Shown here one piece after another: positions 48,474-57,330 of a stretch of 64,000 nucleotides of DNA. This DNA comes from Pelodictyon luteolum DSM 273 (GTDB lineage: Bacteria; Bacteroidota; Chlorobiia; Chlorobiales; Chlorobiaceae), in the NCBI RefSeq assembly GCF_000012485.1, contig NC_007512.1, positions 497,001 to 561,000 on the forward strand. Direction: 5' to 3'. The notes under the pieces are model-generated. The model was not told the DNA's origin. It did not search any database and was given only the letters and a program-made list of their open reading frames with translations. Positions within the stretch are counted from its first letter, which is position 1. Every line of letters starts with the position of its first letter. Position numbers and translations under genes: made by a program.

Positions 48474-49424
48474 CTAGTGTTTGCCAACGATTTTCCGGAT
48501 GATGTAGGGTTTCTTGTTCTGCGACTCATAGTAGGTCCGCATGATGAACTCGGCAATGAAGCCCGTGGTGATGAGCTGGATGCCGATGAATGTCAGGATG
48601 ATGCCGAGCGAGAGCAGCGGACGGCTGCCGATGTCCTCTCCGAGAATCTTTACCGTGAGCAGATAGAGGTTCATCGCCAGACCGATGAAGAGCGAGAGGA
48701 ACCCGAGGGTCCCGAACAGGTGCATCGGGCGCTGGCTGTATTTCTGGAAGAAGACCATGAAAAGCAGGTCGCTGAGTACCTTGAAGGTTCTTCCGATCCC
48801 GTATTTCGATGTGCCGAACTTCCTTGCGTGGTGGCGAACGTCGACCTCTTCCATTTTCGCCCCGTATAGCTGGACGAGCACCGGAATGAACCGGTGGAGC
48901 TCGCCGTACAGCCCGAGGTTCTTTGCAACATCCTGTTTGAACACTTTCAGGGTGCAGCCGTAGTCGCGGATGTGGACGTCCGTCATGTTGCGGATGATGG
49001 CGTTGGCAATTGCGCTCGGGATCTTTCGCAGCATCATGCCGTCCTTGCGGCCGGCCCGCCTTCCTGCAACGACGTCGAGGTCGTGGTCATGAAGGTACTG
49101 CATCATCATCGGGATGTCGCCGGGGTCGTTCTGCAGATCGCCATCCATGGTGGCGATGAGCTCCCCTTCGGCTTCTGCGATGCCTGCAGCCATTGCCGTG
49201 GTCTGTCCGTAGTTCTTGTTCAGTACCACGAGCTTCACGTTCGGTGTCCTGAGGGCTTCGATCGTGGCGACCGTGCCGTCCGAGGATCCGTCGTCGACCA
49301 GAACGATTTCATGCTCTACCCTCGAAAGTGCCGAGTGGAGGGCATCGAAGAGTGGCTTGATGCTCTCCTCTTCGTTCATGACCGGTATGACGACTGAGAG
49401 TTTCATGACAGGGGTTTCATTCAT
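48474..49424 (-). CDS. GT2 glycosyltransferase with C-terminal membrane helices (ArnC/GtrB-like)
   Basis: The 316-residue protein begins LSVVIPVMNEEESIKPL, with LVDDGSSDGT and the MDGDLQNDP metal site. Two helices lie at about 235-300. It is built like the enzymes that load a sugar onto undecaprenyl phosphate. The gene overlaps the ArnT-like gene by four bases (ATGA), so the lipid-linked sugar it makes is probably used by that partner. It resembles the GT2 at 8367-9353 but differs enough to be a separate paralogue. Confidence 0.9.
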   Translation of the reverse strand: MNETPVMKLSVVIPVMNEEESIKPLFDALHSALSRVEHEIVLVDDGSSDGTVATIEALRTPNVKLVVLNKNYGQTTAMAAGIAEAEGELIATMDGDLQNDPGDIPMMMQYLHDHDLDVVAGRRAGRKDGMMLRKIPSAIANAIIRNMTDVHIRDYGCTLKVFKQDVAKNLGLYGELHRFIPVLVQLYGAKMEEVDVRHHARKFGTSKYGIGRTFKVLSDLLFMVFFQKYSQRPMHLFGTLGFLSLFIGLAMNLYLLTVKILGEDIGSRPLLSLGIILTFIGIQLITTGFIAEFIMRTYYESQNKKPYIIRKIVGKH

Positions 49425-50968
49425 TGGGTGGTTCTCAGAAGGACGATGCCGTTTTTCCTGAAGAGCACGACCGGGTTCTTCAGCCGCTCAAGCTGCTTCG
49501 ACGTGGTCAGTACCACTTCGCCCCTAACGGGGGCTCGTTTCTGGGCAAATGACTCCGAATATACTAAAAAAGAGGGGTAATCGACCTCCCACATCACGAT
49601 TTCCCAGCCCTTCTGTTTTGCCAGCAGTGCCGCCTCTTTTACCGGTTCCTGCATGAGCCGGCCCGCCGTCGGCATGACATGCATGTTGATGTAGAGGGCG
49701 AACACAACACCCGAAGCGATGAGCCGGAACTCTACAGGGACTGGCCGGATGAGTGCCAGCGCCGACATCGTAGCTGCAGCAAGCAGGGTGAGCTGGATAT
49801 GGCGCTGGCCGAGGAGTTCCCGGGCTGCATGGAGCACGTCGCGGACATAGGCGTCGCCGGCCAGCTCCTCAGCGGCAGGAAGTGCCTGCGGGAGGACGGC
49901 GAGGGCGCCGAGCAGGAGGAGCGGCCAGAGCAGGGTAAGGGCCGGGCGCTTCGCCATATGGAGGGCCCGGGCCATGAGGAGGAAGAGGGGCGTGTAGCCG
50001 TAGATCATGTAGTGCGGCAGTTTCGTGCCGGAGAGCGAAAAGAAGACGAACACGAACAGTGTCCAGATTCCGAGCAGTCGGTTTTCAGGGTCCCCGGCAA
50101 GCGTCCTGAAGTTGCGTACAACGGTGTAGAGCAGCCCCGTGAAAGGCATGAGGCCGATAAGGACGACCGGCACATAGTAAAAGAGTGAGCCGGAGTGGCC
50201 TTCCAGCGAGGTGCTGAACCGGTCGACGTTGTGCTTGAAGAAAAAGCCCTCTATGAAGGCCATCCCTTCGGCCCGGTACTCCATGACATACCAGGGTAGG
50301 GTGATTGCGAGGAACAGCAGGATGCCTGCCGGGTTCAGCACCATCCGGAACCAGGCGCCGAGGCTTCGTTGGCTGAGCTGGAAGAAGAACGTCGCGGCAA
50401 GGGGGATGAGGACCGCCACAGGGCCCTTGGTCAGCATGCCGAATCCCATGGCGGCATAGGCCAGGAGGAGAGATGCCTTCGACTGCGTCCTGTAGTGGCT
50501 TAGGATTGCCAGCATGGTGCCTGCAAGGCAGAGATTGAGCAGGGCATCGGCAATGGCAGCCTTCGCGATGATGGTCACCTGCAGGGAGAGGACCAGCATG
50601 GCTGCAGCCAGAAACGCACGGCGCGCTCCGTTGCGGCGTGCTTCATGCAGGAACAGGGCGAAAGCCCATCCGGCTGCCGCAAGGGCTGAGGGAAGGCGGA
50701 AGGCGAACTCGGTGATCCCGAACGTCCGGATGGAGAGCAGCTGCAGCCAGTAGATCAGGACCGGTTTGTCGAAGCGGGGGACTCCGTTCAGATAGGTGGT
50801 TACGTAGTTGCCGCTTTGGAGCATCTCCCGGGTGGCTTCGCTGAACGCGCCTTCGTCCACATCGAAAAGCGGTGCCTGACCGAGCACCGCAAAGCAGGTG
50901 AGGGCAAGGATGAACGCCAGAAGCCCGGCGAAGATTGCCGATTCACGGCTTGAGCTCTTGGGGAGCAT
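49421..50968 (-). CDS. ArnT/PMT-type membrane glycosyltransferase (GT83/GT39)
   Basis: The 515-residue protein has about ten to twelve helices. A first-loop pattern LFDVDEGAFSEATREML carries the conserved Asp and Glu of the family, followed by FDKPVLIYWLQ and FRLPSAL. Relatives move a sugar from a polyprenyl carrier to lipid A or to other envelope targets on the periplasmic face. The start MLPKSSS at 50968 overlaps the PAP2 gene by 26 bases; a longer Ser-rich frame to 51103 lies inside that gene. The GT2 partner follows with a four-base overlap. Confidence 0.88.
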   Translation of the reverse strand: MLPKSSSRESAIFAGLLAFILALTCFAVLGQAPLFDVDEGAFSEATREMLQSGNYVTTYLNGVPRFDKPVLIYWLQLLSIRTFGITEFAFRLPSALAAAGWAFALFLHEARRNGARRAFLAAAMLVLSLQVTIIAKAAIADALLNLCLAGTMLAILSHYRTQSKASLLLAYAAMGFGMLTKGPVAVLIPLAATFFFQLSQRSLGAWFRMVLNPAGILLFLAITLPWYVMEYRAEGMAFIEGFFFKHNVDRFSTSLEGHSGSLFYYVPVVLIGLMPFTGLLYTVVRNFRTLAGDPENRLLGIWTLFVFVFFSLSGTKLPHYMIYGYTPLFLLMARALHMAKRPALTLLWPLLLLGALAVLPQALPAAEELAGDAYVRDVLHAARELLGQRHIQLTLLAAATMSALALIRPVPVEFRLIASGVVFALYINMHVMPTAGRLMQEPVKEAALLAKQKGWEIVMWEVDYPSFLVYSESFAQKRAPVRGEVVLTTSKQLERLKNPVVLFRKNGIVLLRTTQ

Positions 50969-51566
50969 GGATGCGCTGTTTGAAGTACCGGTTGTAGAGA
51001 ATGAGGCTTGTGGCGATGCCGAGGAACGAGCCTGCAATGACGTCCGAGAGGTAGTGCTGCCCGAGGAAGATGCGGCTGAAGGCGATGATGGCTGCTGCGC
51101 CATAGAACAGAGGCGCTGCGCCGGGATAGATCAGGACAAGAGCGGCGGCGACGCTAAAGGCCGTTGCCGAATGGCCGGAGGGGAACGAGGTCCAGGCGTG
51201 CGCGGCGTTGAACCAGTCGAGCCCGTAAACGCCTTCCTGGAAGAATAGTCCGGGCCGTGCCCTGCCGAGGATGAACTTCACAATGTTGGCTGCGATGCCC
51301 GACACGGCCGTCACGGCGAAAACGAAAAGGGCTGTCCAGGAGAGGGTCGGTCGTGATTTACGGAAGAGTACATAGAGGATCAGGCCGGGGACGAGGTACC
51401 ACTCCGATTGGCCGAACCGGGTGATGGTATCGAAAACCTCATGCCACGGCGGGGTGTCGAGGGCACGGTAGAACAGTGCTGTCTGGCGGTCCAGAAAGGT
51501 AAATGAGAGGGCGCTTGCAATAAGGACGATGGCGGTGGATATCGCGTATCGGGATTGTGTGCTCAT
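50943..51566 (-). CDS. PAP2-family membrane phosphatase
   Basis: The 207-residue protein has about five to six helices. The three PAP2 signature motifs are KFILGRARPG, FPSGHSATAF and SRIFLGQHYLSDV, which provide the catalytic His residues. Such enzymes dephosphorylate lipid phosphates, including undecaprenyl diphosphate and lipid A. The start at 51566 (MSTQSRY) is preferred over the longer frame to 51713, whose leader overlaps the purU upstream region. It is the first gene of the cassette 50943-47591 and is divergent from purU. Confidence 0.9.
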   Translation of the reverse strand: MSTQSRYAISTAIVLIASALSFTFLDRQTALFYRALDTPPWHEVFDTITRFGQSEWYLVPGLILYVLFRKSRPTLSWTALFVFAVTAVSGIAANIVKFILGRARPGLFFQEGVYGLDWFNAAHAWTSFPSGHSATAFSVAAALVLIYPGAAPLFYGAAAIIAFSRIFLGQHYLSDVIAGSFLGIATSLILYNRYFKQRIHAPQELKP

Positions 51567-51711
51567 GGGCCGAAGGACTGCGGATGGGACCGCATGCCGG
51601 AAAAACCCCGCGGGGCAGGATTTATTTATGGTGGAACTCGCGTTGAAAAAACATAAATATACAAGAAATGGAGCTCTTTTGCACTCCTCCTCATTCATGC
51701 TCTCCATACCC

Positions 51712-52578
51712 ATGCATCAAGAACCAAACCCCACGGCCATCCTGTTGCTTTCCTGCCGCGACCGGCGCGGCCTCGTCTCTCGCATTTCTCATTTCATCTA
51801 TGAACGGGGCGGCAACATCATCGACCTCGACGAGCATGTCGATGCCGGGGAGGGAATGTTCTTCATCCGGGTTTCATGGAGCACCGACCGGCTCACCATT
51901 CCTGTTTCAGCGCTAGAGGATGCTTTCCGCCCTCTCGGCACCGAATTCGAGGCATCATGGAACATCCGCTTCACAGGCCGCCCCACCCGCTTCGCCATTT
52001 TCGTCTCCCGTTACGATCACTGCCTGCAGGAACTTCTCTGGCGTTACAGCATGGGTGAGTTTTCCGCCGAGATCCCTCTCGTGATTTCCAACCATCCCGA
52101 CCTTGAGCCCCTTGCCGCCCACTACGGCATTCCTTTTCACCAGTTTCGGGTGACGGCCGATACCCGGGCCGATGTGGAGGCAGAACAGCAGGCTCTTCTG
52201 GATGCCAACGATATCGACGCCATCGTGCTCGCCCGTTACATGCAGGTGCTTTCCCCCTCGTTCGCCCGCCGCTGGCACGGACGGGCCATCAACATCCACC
52301 ACTCCTTCCTTCCGGCGTTTGTCGGCGGTAATCCCTACAGGCAGGCGTATGAGCGAGGAGTGAAAATCATCGGCGCCACCTGCCACTATGTCACCGAGGA
52401 ACTCGACCAGGGGCCCATCATCGAGCAGGACATCATGCGGGTGACCCACCGCGACACCCTTCAGGGACTCATCCGCCGCGGGCGTGACCTGGAACGGATG
52501 GTGCTGGCCCGGGCAGTGCGCCTGCATGCTGAACACCGCATCCTCCTCAACGGTCGCAAGACCATTGTGTTTGACTGA
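51712..52578 (+). CDS. purU: formyltetrahydrofolate deformylase
   Basis: Hydrolyses 10-formyltetrahydrofolate to formate and tetrahydrofolate, balancing one-carbon units used by PurN and PurH. From ATG 51712 (MHQEPNPTAILLL) the protein has 288 residues; an ATG at 51697 adds five. The N-terminal ACT domain (LLSCRDRRGLVSRISHFIYERGGNI) is followed by the formyltransferase fold with SNHPDLEPLA, LARYMQVLSP, NIHHSFLPAFVGGNPY, and GATCHYVTEELDQGPI. It is followed 12 bases later by the CDF gene. Confidence 0.95.
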   Translation: MHQEPNPTAILLLSCRDRRGLVSRISHFIYERGGNIIDLDEHVDAGEGMFFIRVSWSTDRLTIPVSALEDAFRPLGTEFEASWNIRFTGRPTRFAIFVSRYDHCLQELLWRYSMGEFSAEIPLVISNHPDLEPLAAHYGIPFHQFRVTADTRADVEAEQQALLDANDIDAIVLARYMQVLSPSFARRWHGRAINIHHSFLPAFVGGNPYRQAYERGVKIIGATCHYVTEELDQGPIIEQDIMRVTHRDTLQGLIRRGRDLERMVLARAVRLHAEHRILLNGRKTIVFD

Positions 52579-52590
52579 ACGGAGATCCTC

Positions 52591-53499
52591 ATGAGTGCAG
52601 GACACAGCCACCCTCACCATCATCATCAAGCCGCGGGTGATATAGGGACCGCTTTTTTCCTCAACCTCGCCTTTACGCTGGTGGAGTTCGTCGGCGGCTG
52701 GCTGACGGGGAGTACGGCAATTCTGGCCGATGCGGTCCATGACCTTGGCGACTCATTCGCTTTCGGTCAGGCATGGTATTTCGAAAAGCTTTCCCTGTCG
52801 GGGAGCAGCGAACGTTACTCATACGGCTATCGGCGCTTCTCGCTCGTCGGTGCGCTCATCAGTGCCCTGATCCTTTTCGGGGGTTCCATATTCGTTCTCC
52901 TTCAGGCGATTCCGAAGATCTTCGCTCCCGGCACCCCGGACGCGGGCGGCATGGCGCTGCTTGCCGTGGCCGGCGTCAGTGTCAACTTTCTGGCCATGCT
53001 CCGACTCCGGAAAACAGGCGGCATGAACGCCCGGGTCGTTACCCTCCACCTGCTTGAGGACGTGCTCGGCTGGGTGGCGGTGCTGGTTGTGGCAGTTGTG
53101 CTCCTGTTCTGGGACATTCCCGTGCTCGACCCCATCCTTGCCATCGCCATAACCCTCTTCATCCTGTACGGCGCCCTGAAGAACCTTCGTTCGATGGTGC
53201 CGGTTTTCCTTCAGGCCGTGCCGGATGGCATCAGCCTGCAGGCAGTGGTAAGGGAGGCTGAAGCGCTGGACGGTGTAAGGGGAGTCCACAATGCCCATAT
53301 CTGGTCGCTTGACGGCACGCACCGTGTGTTTACCGCACACCTGCAGGTGGACCCGGAACTTGATGCCTGCGCATACATCGAGCTCAAAAAGCGGATAGCC
53401 GGCCTGGTCCAAAGCCACGGCATCGAGCATTCGACTGTGGAGATTGAATACCCCGGCGAAGTCTGCCGGATAACCGATAACGAGGAGGAAACGCCATGA
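52591..53499 (+). CDS. cation diffusion facilitator (zinc/cobalt exporter)
   Basis: The 302-residue protein has a His-rich start (SHPHHHHQ) and the CDF helices with FVGGWLTGSTAILADAVHDLGDS in helix II and a C-terminal metal-binding domain near 215-295 (VRGVHNAHIWSLDGTHRVFTAH). The HxxxD/DxxxD pattern of the transport site is DAVHDLGDS. It exports Zn2+ or a similar ion from the cytoplasm in exchange for protons. A good ribosome site (CGGAGATCC) precedes it. The lipocalin gene overlaps its end by four bases. Confidence 0.92.
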   Translation: MSAGHSHPHHHHQAAGDIGTAFFLNLAFTLVEFVGGWLTGSTAILADAVHDLGDSFAFGQAWYFEKLSLSGSSERYSYGYRRFSLVGALISALILFGGSIFVLLQAIPKIFAPGTPDAGGMALLAVAGVSVNFLAMLRLRKTGGMNARVVTLHLLEDVLGWVAVLVVAVVLLFWDIPVLDPILAIAITLFILYGALKNLRSMVPVFLQAVPDGISLQAVVREAEALDGVRGVHNAHIWSLDGTHRVFTAHLQVDPELDACAYIELKKRIAGLVQSHGIEHSTVEIEYPGEVCRITDNEEETP

Positions 53500-54047
53500 A
53501 GATCACCGCCATTCTGAAACGGGCGCTCTGTTTGCTTCTGTTCCTGCCGGCAGGATGCACGGGCGTGCCTGACGGGCTGCAGGTCGTTGAGGACTTTTCG
53601 CTCGAGAGCTATCTCGGCACCTGGTACGAGATCGCCCGTATCGACAACTCGTTCGAAAAAAACTTCGAAGAGGTATCGGCCACCTACCGTCTTGACGACG
53701 ATGGATCGGTCAGGGTGGAGAACCGGGGGTTCGATACCGAGAGGCAGCAGTGGAAAAGCGTCAACGGGAGGGCGAAGTTCGCCGGGCCGGTCGAACGCGG
53801 TGCACTGAAGGTATCGTTTTTCGGCCCCTTCTACGCGAGCTACAACGTGCTTGCCCTCGATCACGAAGGCTACCGGTGGGCGCTTGTCTCCGGCCATGAC
53901 CGCGACCTCCTGTGGATCCTTGCACGCCATCCCGTGATGGAGCCCGAGCTGCTCGAAGAGCTCAAAGCGAAAGCGGCCGCGATGGGGTTCGATGCGTCCC
54001 GGATCCGCAAGGTCAGCCAGACCGGCGTGCCGGCTGGCACCAAGTGA
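53496..54047 (+). CDS. lipocalin-family outer-membrane lipoprotein (Blc-like)
   Basis: The 183-residue protein begins with a signal peptide and lipobox (LPAGC, Cys21). The lipocalin motif GTWYEIARIDNSFEKNF (conserved GxW) is near residues 45-60, and the barrel follows: NRGFDTERQQWKSVNGRAKF, LKVSFFGPFYASYNVLALD and WILARHP. E. coli Blc binds lysophospholipids and fatty acids in the outer membrane. It has a strong ribosome site and is coupled to the CDF gene. Confidence 0.92.
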   Translation: MKITAILKRALCLLLFLPAGCTGVPDGLQVVEDFSLESYLGTWYEIARIDNSFEKNFEEVSATYRLDDDGSVRVENRGFDTERQQWKSVNGRAKFAGPVERGALKVSFFGPFYASYNVLALDHEGYRWALVSGHDRDLLWILARHPVMEPELLEELKAKAAAMGFDASRIRKVSQTGVPAGTK

Positions 54048-54098
54048 ATGCAGGATATCAGGGCAGGCAGGGGATACCAACACTAACGGAGGCAGAAG

Positions 54099-54386
54099 AT
54101 GCAAGAGCATGATGAGCGGGAGGCCAGGTACCGGGCAATGGTGGATGGCATCGTCGGGGAGTGGGCGGTTGGAAAACCGCCGAACCCCCGGGCCGGCTCG
54201 CCGACGGCAAAACCATCGGGGTTCTACCGGTTGACGGGATGGCTCCTTGAGTACCTGCTGCGCCACGATGCGTTTCCGGTCGGGGTGCACCCGATGCCCG
54301 AGGGCATGGATAGCCAGGGGCGGATTGAACCGTCGTTTCCGGTGGATTTCGATCAACTTCTTGGCAACCGACCCTTTCCCCTGTAG
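54099..54386 (+). CDS. small uncharacterised protein
   Basis: The 95-residue product has a strong ribosome site (GGAGG at 54088-54092, six bases before the ATG) and follows the lipocalin gene by 50 bases. It is charged at the N terminus, has a Pro/Gly-rich central part (KPPNPRAGSPTAKP) and no signal peptide or membrane segment. I do not recognise it. It ends one base before the stop of the convergent bciA gene. Confidence 0.6.
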   Translation: MQEHDEREARYRAMVDGIVGEWAVGKPPNPRAGSPTAKPSGFYRLTGWLLEYLLRHDAFPVGVHPMPEGMDSQGRIEPSFPVDFDQLLGNRPFPL

Positions 54387-54387
54387 A

Positions 54388-55413
54388 CTAGAACATGCTG
54401 TGGGCTCCAAGTTCCTGGCCCTTGAGTCCCTCTTTCAGCACGCGGGCATAGAAGTCGCGGAGAGTATCGGTGCCGTATGAGGGCGTTGCCTCTTCGTCGT
54501 ACCTTCCGGTCTCGTGGTTGAAGAGGAGCATGGATTCTGAGCAGTAGTACTTGCCGATACGGGCGAACTCGGCCTTGTCGCGAAGCTTCGGGATGAACTT
54601 CGAGAGCATGGTGAGGACGGGTATGATGACGTCGAAGATCTGTATCGGAACCTTCTTGAACTTCGGCTCCTTCCCCAGAAGCTCAAAGAGCATTGCACCC
54701 TGTTCTCTGGCCGAAATGGCTTTCCCCGGTCCCCCGATCGGGAGGATGCGGTTCTGCAGCGATGGGTTCTCGATGCAGTCGGCCATGAAGCGGGCAAGAT
54801 CGGCTTCACTGATGGGTTTGCAGCGTGTGAGCTCTCCATCGGCAAACATTACATAGGGTTTGCCATTCTTCACCGACTCCACCTGTCCGGCAATCGACTT
54901 GAAGAAGGCCGTCGGGCGAACGATCGAGTATGACACCCCGGACGCCATCAACTCAGCCTCGAATTTCAGCTTTGCGTGCTGGAACTCCAGCATGGGTTTC
55001 TGTACACAGATGGCCGAGAGCAGGACGAAGTGTGTGATTCCAGCCTTAATGCCGGCCTCAAGTGCGTTTTTCGTTGCCCGGTAGTCAATGTTCCATGCAT
55101 CCTCGATACCGCCGGTGCGCGAGGTAAGGCATGAATAGACAGCGTCGAAATGCTCCCCCCTGATTCCTTCCCTGAGGATCGACTGCAGATCACCGACGTC
55201 GCCAAAGCGGACCTCCGAGCCCGCCAGCTGCCGCCGTGTCTCTTCTGCCGTCGTGGCCGCATCCACCCCCGAGCGTGGTCGTGCAAAACTCACCACCTCG
55301 TGGCCCCGCGCCACCAGCTCCCTGGTGACGAATTTCCCGATGTATCCGGTTGCTCCGACGACGAATATGCGTTTTTTTGCGCCTGTGTCGCTTTGTTGCT
55401 GTCTGTCGTTCAT
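54388..55413 (-). CDS. bciA: divinyl (proto)chlorophyllide a 8-vinyl reductase
   Basis: Reduces the 8-vinyl group to ethyl during bacteriochlorophyll synthesis, with NADPH. The 341-residue extended SDR-type protein begins with RIFVVGATGYIGKFVTREL (the Rossmann glycine motif near residues 19-26). It continues with AVYSCLTSRTGG, HFVLLSAICVQKP, the YSIVRPTAFFKS block and a C-terminal YDEEATPSYGTDTLRDFYARVLKEG, all typical of BciA of green sulfur bacteria. The start codon at 55413 directly follows the last 35-bp repeat unit, so there is no ordinary ribosome site. It lies downstream of cydC in the same direction. Confidence 0.93.
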   Translation of the reverse strand: MNDRQQQSDTGAKKRIFVVGATGYIGKFVTRELVARGHEVVSFARPRSGVDAATTAEETRRQLAGSEVRFGDVGDLQSILREGIRGEHFDAVYSCLTSRTGGIEDAWNIDYRATKNALEAGIKAGITHFVLLSAICVQKPMLEFQHAKLKFEAELMASGVSYSIVRPTAFFKSIAGQVESVKNGKPYVMFADGELTRCKPISEADLARFMADCIENPSLQNRILPIGGPGKAISAREQGAMLFELLGKEPKFKKVPIQIFDVIIPVLTMLSKFIPKLRDKAEFARIGKYYCSESMLLFNHETGRYDEEATPSYGTDTLRDFYARVLKEGLKGQELGAHSMF

Positions 55414-55602
55414 GGCTGTTAGTCGATTACGGCTGTTAATCCGCTAAATGCTGTCAGTCGATTACGGCTGTTAATCCGTTAAATGCTGTCAGTCGATTAC
55501 GGCTGTTAATCCGATAAATGCTGTCAGTCGATTACGGCTGTTAATCCGATAAATGCTGTCAGTCGATTACGGCTGTTAATCCGTTAAATGCTGTCAGTCC
55601 GT
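55414..55602. repeat. 35-bp tandem repeat, about five copies, between cydC and bciA
   Basis: The block AGTCGATTAC recurs at 55421, 55456, 55491, 55526 and 55561, an exact 35-base period, with a diverged sixth start at 55596. The copies differ only at one or two bases (CCGCTAA, CCGTTAA or CCGATAA). Each unit holds a small inverted repeat, GATTA then seven bases then TAATC. The array fills the whole 180-base gap from the cydC stop to the bciA start codon. Confidence 0.95.
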
Positions 55603-57330
55603 TCCTGGCTGTACGAAGATCGATTGATGCTGGATGTTCCACATTGTATGATAGACGCTCTGCTTCTCAAGGAGTTCTGTATGCGTGCCCGTTTCGGCGA
55701 GCCGCCCGTCCTTTAATACAAGGATGTTCCCGAACCGTTCCATCTGCTGCAGGCGGTGGGTGATGGTGATGATGGTTTTCCCTTCTGAGGCTTCCTCGAT
55801 ACGCCGGAGCACCTCCTGTTCAGTGGGGGCGTCGAGGCTGGCGGTTGCTTCGTCGAGGATGACGACAGGGGCGTCCTGCAGGATGGCGCGGGCGATGGCA
55901 AGCCGCTGTCGTTCACCGCCGCTGAGCTGCATGCCGTGCTGCCCTGCGAACTCGTCGAGGCGTGTCCTGAAGTGGTCGAGTCCGGCAGCCCGGAGCGCTT
56001 CCCGGAGCTCATGGTCCGTGGCTCCGGGTCTTGCCAGAAGGAGGTTTTCCCGGATGGTTTCAGCGAACACGTAGGTCCGCTGGGAGACGAGTGCGATACG
56101 ACGTCGAAGCGCTTCGGGGCTGTAAGCTGCTATGGGGTGACGGCCAACCGTGAGGATGCCGCTGCCGGGGTTCCAGAATCGCACCAGTAGAGCGGTGAGG
56201 GTCGATTTGCCCGATCCGCTGGGCCCGACGATGGCGACCCTTGCCCCCTGCGGGATCATGAACGATACCCTGTCCAGAGCCGGGCGAAGGTTTCCCGGAT
56301 AGGTGAACGAGAGCTCTCTGGCTTCAATCGGAAGCTCTCCCTCTAAGGGCAGGGGGGCGGATGGTTCCGTCACTTCGGGTGTGGCGTCGAGTATCTCGAA
56401 GATCCTCCTGCCGGCATGGATGTCGGCTTCAAGGTGGCGGAGGGAGCCGGGGAGCGGGAGGAACGGTTCGAACGAGGCCATGACGGCGAGTGTGGCGATG
56501 GAGAGCGCGATGCCGCTGAGGGTGCCGCCGGATACCAGCGGCAGGACGGCAGAGAGAACGCCGAGGACCGCGGCATTCATGAGGATCCCGATGAGGGTTT
56601 CCTGCATGCCGTCGATGAGGGAGCTCTTGCGTTCGAGTGCGAGTTTCCCGGACTCGGCAAGTTCCAGACGATTCCGGTGCCGCTCCACGCCGCCGTACAT
56701 CTGCAGTTCCGCAAGGCCCTGTGCGAAGTCGACGGCCAGCATCTGTTCCTCAGCCTTCCGGCACAGGATTCCGCTTGCCGTTCCGCGGCTGAGTCGGGCA
56801 GTGAGAAGCGGAACGCCTATTCCGGCGATCAGATGGAAAAACAGCAGGATCAATGCGGCAAGCGGTGACCAGAACCCGAGCAGGAACCAGAGGAGGAGGG
56901 CTGTCAGCAACGCGGTCACAGGAGGTGCGAGCACCCTTGTGTAAAGGTTCTCGAGGCTCTGGATGTCATCGACGATCCTCTGCAGGAGGTCGGCGCTCCT
57001 GAACTGCATGAGTCGTGCCGGTGCAAGCGGTTCTAGTGCGTCATAGAACCACAGGCGGAGGCTGGTGAGTATCCGGAACGTGGTGTCGTGGGATGCCAGC
57101 CGTTCAAGATAGCGCAGCACGCCGCGTGCGAGGCCGAAGAACCTAACGCCGACGATGCCGATCTGCAGGGCGGCCAGCGGTGGCTGCAGCGCCGCCTTGG
57201 CGATAAGGTATGCGGCGGTCATGAGCAGTCCTATGCCGCTGCCTGTTGCCGCAAACGAGAGAAGGGCTGCAAGGAGCATCCAGCCGGCCCAGGGGCGGAC
57301 GATGCGGGTGAGGCGGAGGAGCTCGTTCAT
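55594..57330 (-). CDS. cydC: heterodimeric ABC exporter subunit CydC
   Basis: With CydD it exports reduced thiols (glutathione or cysteine) to the periplasm and is needed to assemble cytochrome bd. The 578-residue protein has six helices in the first half and an ATPase domain: Walker A GPSGSGKST, signature LSGGERQRLA, Walker B VVILDEATASLD. It begins where cydD ends, with a four-base overlap. Its stop codon lies in the last unit of the 35-bp repeat. Confidence 0.92.
   Translation of the reverse strand: MNELLRLTRIVRPWAGWMLLAALLSFAATGSGIGLLMTAAYLIAKAALQPPLAALQIGIVGVRFFGLARGVLRYLERLASHDTTFRILTSLRLWFYDALEPLAPARLMQFRSADLLQRIVDDIQSLENLYTRVLAPPVTALLTALLLWFLLGFWSPLAALILLFFHLIAGIGVPLLTARLSRGTASGILCRKAEEQMLAVDFAQGLAELQMYGGVERHRNRLELAESGKLALERKSSLIDGMQETLIGILMNAAVLGVLSAVLPLVSGGTLSGIALSIATLAVMASFEPFLPLPGSLRHLEADIHAGRRIFEILDATPEVTEPSAPLPLEGELPIEARELSFTYPGNLRPALDRVSFMIPQGARVAIVGPSGSGKSTLTALLVRFWNPGSGILTVGRHPIAAYSPEALRRRIALVSQRTYVFAETIRENLLLARPGATDHELREALRAAGLDHFRTRLDEFAGQHGMQLSGGERQRLAIARAILQDAPVVILDEATASLDAPTEQEVLRRIEEASEGKTIITITHRLQQMERFGNILVLKDGRLAETGTHTELLEKQSVYHTMWNIQHQSIFVQPGTD

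Noticed and set aside
53211-54410. 399-codon open frame on the minus strand
   Set aside because: It is antisense to the CDF gene, the lipocalin and the small orphan, whose motifs and ribosome sites are clear.
55414-55602. Possible CRISPR array
   Set aside because: The 35-base units are directly adjacent with no unique spacers and no cas genes are nearby, so this is a tandem repeat.
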